This document shows positions 33,489-44,170 of a stretch of DNA of 64,000 nt, one piece after another. The stretch's first letter is position 1; every line of letters starts with the position of its first letter. A program made the position numbers and the translations under genes. The notes below the pieces were generated by a model, which was given only the letters and a program-made list of their open reading frames with translations, ran no database searches and was not told the origin of the DNA. Source of the DNA: Simmondsia chinensis (Eukaryota; Streptophyta; Magnoliopsida; Caryophyllales; Simmondsiaceae); the NCBI GenBank assembly GCA_018398585.1, contig JAGTTD010000015.1, forward strand, positions 1,431,001 to 1,495,000, read 5' to 3'.

Positions 33489-33944
33489 AAATAATTTGAA
33501 GGATAATATAAAATAACATTAATATAATTTGATATATCATATTATAATGTGGGCTTATGCTCCGTTAAATTGGGCTTGGCTGGACTCCTTTCTTCTTTAA
33601 TGGGCCTGTGAATGTGCGGTGACTTGGGCTTGTACTCTACCCTATCTCTCTTCTCCCCGTCAAGTCCATTATTCAAACGTTGTAAAATGAAATTTATCAC
33701 TCAGTTATCTTGAAGTTTAAACATTTATTATTTAAAAAACATTTATCATGAAGTATAAAACTTTATTACTTAAATATCTTACGTTGGAATCCAGTGAATT
33801 TATTCCTGCAATTTTCTCCCAAAAAAATGTTGACGTGTATATGAGTTATGCGGGAGTCTAATAATGAAAATTCAGTAGACAAAAATTCATCGAATTGTAA
33901 TGAAAGATATTTACATATGTGTGTGTACATATCAATATTTTTCA

Positions 33945-34481
33945 GTAAAAATGATGCAGCCATCATCTCGGCTGAAGAAGGATCAGCCAAAGGATGACAA
34001 GCTTGGCGAGCACGTGGCTGGAGTGAACAAGAAGCAGGGCCTAACGGCGGTAAAAGGGAAGAATATGAAGACTTGGCACCATACCTTGACGCCACCGCGG
34101 GGGGGGACAATGTTAATAGCCGCATGTAGTTAGATGTGTTTTAGATAGAGTTTTATTTAGATTAGGATTTGTTTTATTATTTTAGATTCAATTCACGCGG
34201 ATTACGATCTCGACCGTTGGTTCTAATTAGGAATTAATTCAAATTTTAAATTAGTTAGGGTCAAACTAGGAAAACATTTCTATATAAAGAGGAGCAAATC
34301 TAGGATTTAGGGAGGGTTGAATTCAAAAATTTAATTAGGTTTTCCTTAGTTCCTCTGATTTCTCGGGTTGTGAGAAACAGAAACTATTTTTTCCCTTGTT
34401 ATTTTTATTAGAGTTTAATAAAATTAAAGGGAAGGCTGTCGTTTCCTTCCCGTCCCCCTAATATTCTGCTGTCGCGCTGCA
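33945..34481 (+). mobile_element. Orphan 3' end of an LTR retrotransposon
   Basis: LTR 34111-34481 (371 bp, TGTTAATAGC ... GCGCTGCA) with TATA word TCTATATAAAG at 34279 and AATAAAATT near its end. It is preceded by a polypurine tract (CGCGGGGGGGGACAA) and about 165 bp of interior that encodes a Lys-rich scrap with no recognisable domain. No second LTR in the window. Superfamily undetermined. Confidence 0.6.
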
Positions 34482-35488
34482 CCAAAAAAGGTCATCCAAA
34501 TTTTGACAAAAAATACCTATATATTGCTAGATGGTGTTTGCCATCAATATTATCCAATAAAAATACACTAAATTCAAACACAAGGTATTTAATTAATAAA
34601 AGTTTTTGAAACTTCGAGATACTTTCATTACAAACTTTTCAAAACTCCGTATATATTCAAGTGGTCATTGACGACATAGGTTCCTTGACGGCCTCTTTTG
34701 ATTCTTTCTCTTTTGTTTGAAATCCTAGGCATTGTAATAAGGTTGCCCGTTTAGCGATGAAATTATATTGTTCTTATTTATGTAGTCTTGAATGATGGAG
34801 GAAAGCTCCTCCAAACCTTGTTCGAATTGGGTTGTTCGATGCTCAAGGAATGTAGTTTTTAGTCCTCGGACTTTTTATGTTAAAAAAAAGGAAAATTAGC
34901 ACTTCGGTACCCTAAAATTTAGTCATTTCTACATAAGTATCCTGACATTACATTATATACAATGGAGTACCATAAGATTTAAAAATGCTATCACTTAAGT
35001 ACCCTGAAATTTTATTTGTCAATCGGGTACTGTTTCGGTAACAGTAATAGGGGTTCTTTTATGTACGGCGATAATACAGGCCCTTTATCTTTATTTAAAT
35101 TCTTTATTGATTATGAATGTTTTTATTACAAGAATTTTTGATAAAATACAAGAAAATAAAAGAAAAAATGAGGGGGGGGCCCACTACTCTGGGGGCCCTT
35201 CGGTCGAGTCCCGAGGAGGGGCCAAGAGGACGTCCAAGAGTGGAGTGGGTAGGAGGTAGGTGAGTGAATGTGTTGAAGTATGGGGGCTAGGGCCCTATTT
35301 ATAGGGTGGTTGGGCCTCAGGGAGCGGGTCTCCGAGGATGTGTTTGACTGGTCTTTGGGGGTGCGTTTGATGGAAGCCACGTCTGAGGCTTCGGAAGATG
35401 TGGCCGAAAAGGGCCCTACATGGGGTACCTAAGCGATAAAATTTTCAAATATCAAGGCACCTCATTATATATATTAAAATGTTAGATT
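34482..35488. other. Gene-free interval with a GC-rich LTR-like island
   Basis: 35070-35420 is a GC-rich island in AT-rich DNA. On the minus strand it starts TGTAGGGCCCTTTTCGGCC and contains a TATA box (CCCTATAAATAGGGCC at about 35291-35306), and the other end reads AAAGGGCCTGTA. This suggests a solo LTR of a minus-strand element inserted in an older repeat built of GTACCCTAAAATTT words. Not proven. Confidence 0.35.
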
Positions 35489-35717
35489 ACCTAAAAGAGT
35501 ACCAATATAAAAACATCGGATTATATTAGAACTCCAAAGTTAAGCGTGCTTGGGTGAGAGGAGTACCAAGATAGGTGACCTTCTGGAAAGTCCTGGTGTT
35601 GCACCCCTCATGTTGCGGGTTCTCGGAAATAGCATCCTGAAGGGGGAAGGCTGCGTACATCCAACCCTCCCAGACCCTACTTTGGCAGGAGCCCTTAAGG
35701 CACTAGGAATGTTGTTT
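35489..35717 (+). mobile_element. 5S-headed Au-like SINE (copy M)
   Basis: Begins ACCTAAAAGAGTACC, 5S words ATTAGAACTCCAAAGTTAAG and GATAGGTGACCTTCTGG, keeps the 5S end GTGTTGCACCCCT, then the tail with a deletion after GGAAATAGC. TTACCTAA at both edges may be a short duplication. Confidence 0.82.
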
Positions 35718-36160
35718 TACCTAAGTGATAAATGATCAAACTTTAAAATATATAAATGATATTTTTCTTTAAAAAATATTCAATAATAAATTCAAAAATA
35801 TTCAACCCAATTCTTGGAAAGGAACTCCCCCTTTGTGACTCAACTAATTTAAATGCTTTTAAGCACGTGGGCTTGGTCAGCATATCACCTTCAAATTTTA
35901 TCCTTTATATAAAATAAAAGGTTTGTCTTTTATGTGACCATATAACATATGTTAAGGTATATTAATTATACTATATTTATTATTATTAAATTATTTTTTT
36001 TATTTCTATTGGTCAATATAAGAATTGCGAAATACTCTTTTATCAATAATATATTAATTAATACACTTTATTATGTGCTCAGAGGGCACATATTAGAAAA
36101 ACTCTATATAAAATAGTAAAATCAAATGGGTATTATGACAACTTTATGGATTTAAAAAGT

Positions 36161-36447
36161 ATATAAGTAATGGCTATGGGATTCATTTACCAGGCACTAA
36201 TGCATCACATCCTATTAGAACTCCGAAGTTAAGCGTATTTAGGCGAGAGTATTACTAGGATGGGTGACCTCCTGGTAGGTCCTCGTGTTGCCAATCCCAT
36301 AAGGTTGGGGATCCTCAGAAACAGCCTCTCGACAAGTTTACACCCTGAAGGGGTAAGGCTGCGTACATTCATCCCCCGACGCGGCTTGGGCGGGAACTCT
36401 TGACGCATTGAGTCTATTATTACTGTTGTTATATAAGTAATGGTTAT
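36161..36447 (+). mobile_element. SINE with full-length 5S head (copy N) and TSD
   Basis: Body 36178-36430. Flanks ATATAAGTAATGGCTAT and ATATAAGTAATGGTTAT (16 of 17). The head starts GGGATTCATTTACCAGGCAC and aligns with 5S rRNA from its first nucleotide, through TTAGAACTCCGAAGTTAAGC and GGATGGGTGACCTCCTGGTA to CTCGTGTTGC. Then comes the tail AAGGTTGGGGATCCTC ... GTTGTT. Only this copy and 59292-59539 show the unmodified 5S 5' end. Confidence 0.93.
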
Positions 36448-36662
36448 AATTTCAAATCCTACACATTTTATCCGACAATATAATAGTTTATTAAGTGTTT
36501 AAAAAATTAATAGTTTATTAATATTTTAGAAGACTTTCCATCTGAAGTCTCTAAATTTTAGAAATTTAATTTTAACATCTCTCCTCTTTTCTATAAAATT
36601 GAATGAAGATTTTTTAATACAATCAAAAGACATAAAGCTATCTAATATCAGGGAATTCGTGG

Positions 36663-36876
36663 TTTAATTTTACAATACATACAACAACGACGACAACAAC
36701 AACAACAACAACAACCCAATGCCTCCAAGGGCTCCCGCAAAAGCAGGGTCGGGGTAGATGTATGCAACCTTCCCCATTCCGGAGCTACCTTGAAGAGAGG
36801 CTGTTTTCGAGGACCCCTAACCTGAGAAGCTGGTCCGCGACATAAAGCACGGTGGCCTTTAATTTTACAATACATA
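36663..36876 (-). mobile_element. Au-tail SINE with a different head (copy O) and TSD
   Basis: Body 36682-36857, perfect 19-bp repeats TTTAATTTTACAATACATA. On the minus strand it begins GGCCACCGTGCTTTATGTCG, a roughly 35-nt head that is neither 5S nor the RTE 3' UTR as far as I can see, then TCTCAGGTTAGGGGTCCTCG and (TTG)n. Confidence 0.9.
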
Positions 36877-37149
36877 ATAAACTGAATTTTAAAAATTTTA
36901 TTACTTAGATATCATTAGTAGGAAATTGGTAAAATTTCTGTCAGAAAACGCTAACGTTGAACATATTTTCGATATTTGGTGCCCTCTTTCAAGAGGAGAA
37001 CTAATATGCCTAGCAGGTTGCTGGTTCTTGCTAAGCTTATGACATAGGAATGGCGCTATGGTAATAGAGTTGAGGATCGAGACGGTGAGCACTTTGTGGT
37101 TAGTAATAGCTCCACTTCGTACAGATAGGACTAGGTGAAGTGACATAGA

Positions 37150-37620
37150 CTTTGTATTAGATTTGTTAATTAACTTCCAATGGTACAAAGAGTGAAGCTT
37201 TTGCAATTGCCGATTGTATTATAAGAGACTATGTGGATCGCTTTATCACATCAAGTACCTAACATCTGGATAACGCTATTGTAGCTCAAGCATTAGCTAA
37301 ACGAGATTTTGAGAGCCGCTAGTTGAGGTTTTAGGGACCTCCATTTACAAGGTAACAGCCAGATTGTGGTCAGTGTACTGAGAGGGGAGTTTCATCCTCC
37401 TTAGCAAATTTAGAAGATTGTGCAAGATATAAATTTGATTTGATACGATATGAGGAACTTTTGCATTACAAATTGCTACAGGAAATCTAAAATAGCAACG
37501 TCGTGTGCAAAGTTTGGCCATCATATCTCTTCCACAACGCAAATGGGCTTCCCACCGAGTGCGGACCTTCATACTCTGGTTTTGGCTGATGTGTTAGATA
37601 GAGCTATTCCTAGGAATCTC
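37150..37620 (+). pseudogene. Degenerate RNase H-like (RVT_3) relic of an L1-type LINE
   Basis: With several stops, the plus strand reads pieces like ADCIIRDYVDRF, HLDNAIVAQALAKRDFE, SQIVVSVLRGEFHPP and FPPSADLHTLVLADVLD. Their order and spacing recall the C-terminal RNase H-like domain of plant L1 ORF2. Heavily decayed, identification tentative. Confidence 0.35.
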
Positions 37621-38065
37621 GCCTAACATCTGTTTTATTTCTTTTCTCTCTTACTGTCAACAACAACAACAACAATCCCAGTGCCTCAAGGGCTCCCGCA
37701 AAAGCGGGGTTCGGGGGGTTGATGTACGCAGCCTTCCCCCTTCAGGGTGTTAACTTGAAGAGAGGCTGTTTCCGAGAACCCCCAACCTAAGAGACATGTC
37801 GTCATCGCATCATGGCAACCTGTGAGTAATAGGGCATCAATGCATAAGAATAAGCCATAGCATAAAGTGAGTAATACGAAGCATAACGCCCTAGAGGAGA
37901 CTTCAAGGCAAAACCATGCCCCCTCAAGGCAGCAAAATAAGCAAGTAAACAGATAGTAAACAGTATGTAAATAGTAGGCGGATAGGCAGATAGGTGCACC
38001 CTGATAGGCCTATACACCCAGGAACACAAGTATAGCAGAATAAGCTGCAGTGTAAGGCCGCTATA

Positions 38066-38760
38066 TCTGCTACCCCTATGCTAGTCCTTCATCGAGCTCT
38101 ATCTCTATCGACCTCTATCTAAGGCCATCTCCTCCCGTGGGTTTAGGTGGGTGAGGTCCTGCCGTATCGACTGCAGTCATCCTTTCTTTGGCCTACTTCT
38201 TCCTCTCCTGCCTAGCTTGGTACGAAGCTGATCGCATCTCCTGACTGGAGCAGTGGTTGGTCTCCTCCTAACGTGCCTGAACCACTTCAAACATTGCTTC
38301 TTCATTTTATCTTCTATCAAGGCCACGGCTCACTATGCCTCTTACCACATCCCAGATGACCGCCCCTGCGAACACTAGTCTCCAAATTGTGGAACGGGCA
38401 TACCGTAAAGTCGTGGCACTAGATCGAGCTTACGAGTGGTCAGATGCTCCTACCCCTTTACATCGGATACACCTATCCTAGTCCTGCACAGAGCTCTGTG
38501 TAGAGCCATCTCTTCATTTAGATTGAGATAGGTGAGATCCCGTCAAATTGTCTCCATCCAGCTCTTCTTTGGCCGCCCTCTCCCTCTCTTTCCGTCTGTT
38601 ATGTGGAGTTGTTTGCATCTCCTGACAGGGGCAGTGATGGGTCTCCTTCTAACATGCCCAAACCACCGCAGTCGTTGCTCCCTCAACTTATCTTCTATTG
38701 GGGCGACACCTAATTTACTTCTTATGACATCATTTTGGATCCTGTCCCTCCTTGTGTGTC
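38066..38760 (-). repeat. Tandem duplication in the LINE C-terminal region
   Basis: The block EDKLREQRLRWFGHVRRRP...GRGRPKK (38509-38706) is repeated in diverged form at 38125-38323 (EDKMKKQCLKWFRHVRRRP ... RGRSRPKK), about 385 bp apart. Flanking words are also shared (CTAGTCCT, GAGCTCT, CCATCTC). Confidence 0.8.
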
Positions 38761-39499
38761 TGCACATCCACCTCAGTATCCTCATCTCCGCCACCCTCAT
38801 CTTTTGTGTTTGGTGACACTTTACAGGCCAGCACTCTGCCTCGTAAGACATAGCTGACCTCACTACCGTCTTATAGTATTTACCCTTTAATTTTAGTGGG
38901 AACTTCCTATCACACAATATCGCCACTGCCATTCTCCATTTGTGCCAACCCACTTTAATCCTGTTGTTGATATCTGCGTCCACTTCGCCATCTTTCTGTA
39001 TCATGGAACCCAAGAATTTAAAGCATGCTCTCTGAGGTATGTGCTCTGATCCAATCCATATGACTGCTGCGCTTGGCGTGGTAGAGGTGCTGAACTTAAG
39101 TTCTATATATTCTGTCTTAGATCTACTGAGCCTTAGACCTTTCGATTCTAGGGCCAGCCTCCAAAGTTCGAGTTTTTCATTCACCTCCACTCTAGACTCT
39201 CTCACTAGAACTATATCGTCCGCGAAAAGCATGCACCAAGGTACATCCCCTTGGACGTGCCTAGTGAGCTCGTCCATCACCAAAATGAACAGAAAGGGAC
39301 TCAAGGCTGATCCTTGATGTACCCCTACTGTAATGAAAAAAGCATCTGTTTTCCCTTCCGTAGTGTGCACACTAGTTTGAGCGTTTTCGTACATGTCCTT
39401 GATGACTCGTATGTAGGACTCGTGGATGCCTTTCCTCTCCGGGACCCTTCATAGAACCTCTCTCGGTACTCTATCACATGCCTTCTCCAAATCAATATG
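38543..39499 (-). pseudogene. RTE-type LINE reverse transcriptase, partial
   Basis: The reading frame covers the middle and C-terminal part of a non-LTR reverse transcriptase: HIDLEKACDRVPREVL, VGVHQGSALSPFLFILVMDE, the catalytic CMLFADDIVLV, LSRSKTEYIEL and the thumb/C-terminal RILRWMCRHTRRDRI ... GRGRPKKSWMETI. Upstream of 39394 a TGA replaces a Trp codon (VPREVL*R). Downstream the frame breaks after WMETI. The endonuclease and N-terminal RT are missing, so it is dead on arrival. In life such a protein nicks DNA and copies its own RNA, and SINE RNAs with the same tail. Confidence 0.9.
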
Positions 39500-39505
39500 T
39501 AGAAT

Positions 39506-40165
39506 ATGTAAAATAAAATCTTTAAAACTCAAAAACATTATTGTATAATAAAATATGTAAATTATAAATAATAATAAATTATTTTATAAAAAAACTAATA
39601 TCGAAACTTTGTTTTTAATATGGTCACAAATAATCAATGGCTGGCAACCCTGCTGGCTTAGGGTGTCAACCAGGATACTTTAGTGAACATTCCAAGGTCC
39701 AATATTATTATTATTATTATTATTAAGGATGTTTTATAAATGACCACCTATATTTTATGCTATATAATTTTTAATTATTTGATTTTTTTTAATTTTTATT
39801 CAACCACCTGATAAAAGTTTGGTAGCAAATGGCCACTAATTAACACCTTTACCAGCCAAAACCAAATATTTGGATGGAATATTCGGTTTTGGTTGACGGA
39901 AGGGTTAGCTGGTGGTCATTTATTACCCAAAATTTTTTAGGTGATTAAATGCAAAAAAAATAATAAATAAGGTGATAAAAAGTTAGACGACATAAAATGT
40001 GAATGATCATTTGTAAAAGAATCCAAGATTATTAATTAATAAAAATAGCGTTCTGGTCCCTCACTAATAATTCCAACCTCAGAGACAGCATGGAATACGT
40101 AGATAAGAATCATAAGATAAGGCTTAATCGTACTCTTATATATAAATTAAATATTATTCTTTTTA
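39506..40165. other. Gene-free interval with a small TIR element
   Basis: (ATT)n at 39703-39725. 39727-40025 is bounded by GGATGTTTTATAAATGACCA and, inverted, GGATTCTTTTACAAATGATC, with a central CCAAAACC/GGTTTTGG palindrome: a MITE of unknown class. No gene. Confidence 0.5.
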
Positions 40166-40297
40166 AGATGGGGGTCCTCGGAAACATCCTCTCTTCAGGG
40201 TAGCCCCCTGAAGGGGGAAGGCCGCGTACACCTATCCTCCCCAAACCCTGCTTTTACGGGCGCCCTTGGAGGCACTGGGTTTGTTGTTGTTGTATTT
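40166..40297 (+). mobile_element. Headless Au-like SINE (copy V)
   Basis: GATGGGGGTCCTCGGAAACA ... GGCACTGGGTTTGTTGTTGTTG. Duplication not visible. Confidence 0.85.
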
Positions 40298-40911
40298 GTC
40301 GTTAATAAACTCGATATTCTTCTACCAAATAAAAGAATACATACCTAAAGTTATATAAGTAATGTGTACAAAAATTGTTGATAAAAATATTTGCGGGTTA
40401 ATATTGTACATTTATCAGTGTAGGTATGAATTACGTGCATAGGTAATAGTGAGCGAGTATGAACCAATAGTGCCATTATGCGCTGAGTTTCTTGTGGCAA
40501 ATTGCTCGTGTATCTCATTCGCCCAGAAGCCTACCCTACTCATCCAGCCGGTCCCAAGTGTTACTAATCGCCCACCTGGGTCCGAGTACCAAATATGTAC
40601 TTTGAGCGACAGCACACAAATCTCCAAGAAGGACCTCAAGTGTTATTATCGGTGACTATATGCACGTCAAGTAAAAGAAAATGTTAACTATCCTTAGAGA
40701 TACTGTATACACATTTCCTTCCCCTATAAATATTAAGCTAAAGCTCAAATCAAAAGAGAAGCAATCCCTAATAACCTACTCTACGTACACTGAAAAGTAT
40801 TCCCCAAAATTAGTCAAGTTTTCTTTCTCTATAGCCTAAACTGCACTCGGTTTTCCTTAACAAAGGACATTGTACGAAAAGAGAAATCATAATATTTTAT
40901 CTTGTGATACA

Positions 40912-40949
<38 letters not shown>

Positions 40950-40964
40950 GTATTTTTCAATATG
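40298..40964. other. Gene-free interval with an orphan TATA-like site
   Basis: CCTATAAATATTAAGC at about 40723-40738 looks like a core promoter followed by a CT-rich leader, but no credible coding sequence follows. Overlapping frames at 40415-40655 on both strands are not recognisable. (AT)n at 40917-40946. Confidence 0.35.
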
Positions 40965-41415
40965 ATTTTTATCTAGAATTTTTTACTAAAAGCCATCTAA
41001 ATTTTATGTATGATTTTAAAAAATCACTTATATTTTCTAATTTTTCAACGTTATACCTAAACTTTTTAAAATTTTTCAATGTCACACCTTAATATTAAAG
41101 CCGTTAAGATCAGTTAATTTCTGCTGACGTGTATTCTTTTTAAATATAGAAGTGATGTTTTAAAAAATTTACAAATTTTTAAGATATTTAAAATATCTTT
41201 TTGAATGTTTTAAAATTATTCTAAATATAAATCTGAATTTTAAAAAAAATTTTAAAAATGTCAGCAAAAACTAACGGATGTTAACGGCATTAACAACAAG
41301 ATGTCATATTAAAAAAGTTTGGAAAGTTTAGGTGTGATGAAAAATAAAAAAATTTAAATAATTTTTTAAAACCGTACATAAAATTTAGGTAATTTTAAGT
41401 AGAAAACCTTTTTAT
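40965..41415. mobile_element. TIR element with long inverted ends
   Basis: ATCTAAATTTTATGTATGAT (left) and, inverted, ACCTAAATTTTATGTACGGT (right) continue as inverted repeats for about 130 bp to the CCGTTAA words in the middle. Similar to 19915-20640. No protein. Confidence 0.6.
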
Positions 41416-41443
41416 TTACTAAAGGGACACTTGGGGCAATTTT

Positions 41444-42464
41444 GTGTCCACTAAAGATGGCAATGGGTCGGATTTAGGTTGGATTTGCCTTTATCCAGAT
41501 CCAACCCAAAAAAATCCGACCCAACCCAATTCCCAAAAAAAACTCATTTATTTCATCAGAAGTCAATCAAATTCCAAATTCATCACGTGAAATGGATATC
41601 AGACCCAAATCCATAACCCATTTAAATCCTAGAATAAAACATAATATTAAATCTAATATTAATATACGTAACAATAATTGGCGACAATAGTAATTTAAAA
41701 GCAAATATTTGGATAAATCGCTACATATTTTTCCTTTTTTTGTTCAATAAGTATGATATACTAATAATGCAATGTTAGGCAACCGTTCGAAAACTTTTTC
41801 CGAAGTAATCTTTATGCATTTATTTTTTACATCATGGTTTTAACAAAGAATTTTATGGTGTAAGAACAACTCTAAAATGTTAGCACATAAAAAAAAAATC
41901 AAAATTTTATTTGTCAAGTTAAAAACTTAAATTTTAGTTAATATTTTTCCCTGCACTAAACATACTTTTGGGTCAGGTTTGGGTTATTTTTTTTTTTTTT
42001 TGATAATTAGCAACAGAGTCACGGGTACAAATCAGACAACTCGAACAAGCGAGCCCTGAGTCAGCCTGTAAATGAACAGGAATCAAAACAACAAAATAAT
42101 ACAAACCGAAAAATAAGCAAAAACAGGCGAAACGCAGGAAACCTCAAACACCACTAGGGAAAACACATATACACAAAAACAAGCTAAAAGACGGGAAAAC
42201 AGAACATCCAAGGCAGAAATCTATCTAAGCAAGGCACCAAGCGTAAGCGGATCATAACTATCAAAATTTAGCCTTAGTCATTTCCCCATCTCCAGTGTGC
42301 ACTTGATGTCATCCAAATCTAATCCAACCCAACTCAGATATCAATATCTAAATCTAAATTTAAATTTATTTAAAATTTATTTTTTACATCTAAATCTAAT
42401 ATAAATAGATCGAATTAAATAAGTATCCGATGCACCCGAGTCCAATTGCTATCCTAATATCCAC
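41444..42464. mobile_element. hAT-like non-autonomous element, GGGTCGGAT type
   Basis: Body 41452-42456. Left TAAAGATGGCAATGGGTCGG, right inverted TTAGGATAGCAATTGGACTC. Flanks GTGTCCAC and ATATCCAC (6 of 8). A LINE 3' end (41983-42290) is nested in it. Confidence 0.65.
41983..42290 (-). mobile_element. L1-type LINE 3' end nested in a hAT element
   Basis: Poly-T at 41985-42001, then GATAATTAGCAACAGAGTC and ACTCGAACAAGCGAGCCC, as in the other copies. The 5' (right) end near 42290 still encodes a degenerate version of the C-terminus seen at 7885. Confidence 0.65.
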
Positions 42465-42777
42465 TTGATCAAATGTGTCCAGTTGTTTCTCTTTCTTTTT
42501 GAGCGGATAATGCTTGTTATGTGACTCAATCATGTGACCCTTGAAAACGACATTTACTGGAAAAACTCAATTTGTTGCCTTATTTTGTTTTTTTTTTTTT
42601 CTCCTTCATTTTACATATCTATTTTATTTTCCTTTTTTAGCGATGCTAAAATGTTATTTTTCTCGTTCCGATGGAAATAATATTAATTTTACATAGAATG
42701 GTATATATCTAAACAAAGAAAATACGGGCAAACGAGCCTATCTTTATTTGGAAATGCATCAATAATGCTTACCCACC
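42465..42777. other. Gene-free AT-rich interval
   Basis: Nothing recognised. Confidence 0.6.
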
Positions 42778-43128
42778 AAACTCTGAAGTCATATATTAAC
42801 ACTGAGGATACGAGATTTGAACCCATGACTTTTTAATTAATAAGGCTTTAATATCATATTAAGGAAATAATTTTTTTAAAAGCTTAAGCTGATGAGTGAA
42901 GGTGTATGAACAATTTTATACTCTAAAATGTCTCTTTATGCAATATTATACGGGCTCACTTCATACCTTGCGCTTAAATTATATTAATATAAAATTAAAA
43001 GTAAGAACTATTGGGATTCAATCTCATAACTTTTTGATAAAAAGAATCTGATACTATATCAAAAAATTATTTTTTTAAAAACTTGAACTAATAAATAAAA
43101 ATTTGTAAATAATTTTATACTCTAACGT
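42778..43128 (-). mobile_element. TRIM/SMART-like micro-LTR element (copy 3)
   Basis: Terminal units at about 42857-42928 and 43057-43127 (minus strand TATAAAATT..TTAAGTTTTTA). Extra interior-like sequence to the left suggests a third, partial unit, i.e. a tandem arrangement. Strongly decayed. Confidence 0.5.
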
Positions 43129-43217
43129 AGGTCAAAATTGAAAGGATAAAAACAAAATTTATGACAAGGTAGGTTACCTCCTATGTACTGGCCAACAACA
43201 ATAAAGGAACACAAATT

Positions 43218-43765
43218 AAAAACTACGGTTATTTATATTTTAATATTTTTAAAATAATAAAAAAAATTATAATCTTTTTGAATTATTAAAATAGTTCCTA
43301 AATTTTTTTTATATCAATAAAAAGGTTCAAGTATGATGATATCATTTTTTTATTAACGGAGCTGATGTAATAATTACTTTTTATTAATGACACAATAAAA
43401 AGATCGAAAGTATGCTTCTACACTCTTAATATTATTCTATAAGCACAAAATTTGAGATACTATATTATGTAGAAGTTATGTATTTTCACTTAATTTATTT
43501 TAAAATATGAGTTATTAAAGGGTGTTTTTATCGTTTTACTGCAACATTAATAAGAACACAGCTATCATATAAGGTCTGTCGACTAAAAATGACATCGTCA
43601 CATAAAAAAGAAGCCCTTTTATTAATGCGACAAAAATTTAAGAACTTTTTTTATTAATACGACAAAAATTTAAAAATCTTTTTAATAATTTTAAAAAACT
43701 AAGATTTTTTTTAATTATTTTTTAAAAGTGTTAAAATATTAAAATATAAATAATTCTAAAAACTA
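43218..43765. mobile_element. AT-rich TIR element
   Basis: TTATTTATATTTTAATATTT at the left pairs, inverted, with the right end for about 110 bp including AATCTTTTT and TATCAATAAAAAGGTTC-like words. No duplication confirmed. Confidence 0.5.
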
Positions 43766-44170
43766 TGCTATATAAATGCATTGCATCCCCACAAGTGAAA
43801 GAAGGAGCAGCCACCAAACATCGACAAATTCGAGCCCCCCACGTCTCTCTCCCATTATTAGCCTCCTTTTTTATGATTCAAATGCCCTTCGTTGTACCTG
43901 TTCATCTAATCTCTCCAACCCAAGAAAATGTTCACAAAATTTAATCAATGACATGAGAACACCTTAACAACTTGACATTAAATTATCCATTATAATATTT
44001 TGTAGTTTCTGGGTTGTGTGTGGCCACATTGAAAAGGTGGGACCTTTCGTTGCAAGAACCCATTGGAACAGCAAAAAAGCAAAGATTAAATTCGATTTTT
44101 GAGGTGGGTGTTGCTAATTTGTTCAGAATTGAAAAGAACCCTAAAAAGGTGTCTTGGATCACCTTCAATT
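43766..44170. promoter_or_regulatory. Upstream region of the PLAC8 gene
   Basis: About 400 bp with CT-rich words (43845-43920) but no clear TATA box. No separate gene. Confidence 0.35.

Larger units (their letters stand above)
37658..39505 (-). mobile_element. 5'-truncated RTE-type LINE with Au-like 3' tail
   Basis: Minus strand: RT domain (39499-38543), duplicated C-terminal region (to about 38066), 3' UTR, then TTAGGTTGGGGGTTCTCGG ... GAGGCACTGGGATTG(TTG)n at 37658. The RT wording and the very short 3' end in a simple repeat fit the plant RTE clade. The 3' UTR is shared with 8423-8918. No target-site duplication recognised. Confidence 0.82.

Noticed and set aside
36178..36300. Possible functional 5S rRNA gene
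   Set aside because: Several changes in conserved positions, continuous with an Au-like tail and enclosed in a target-site duplication, so a SINE head.
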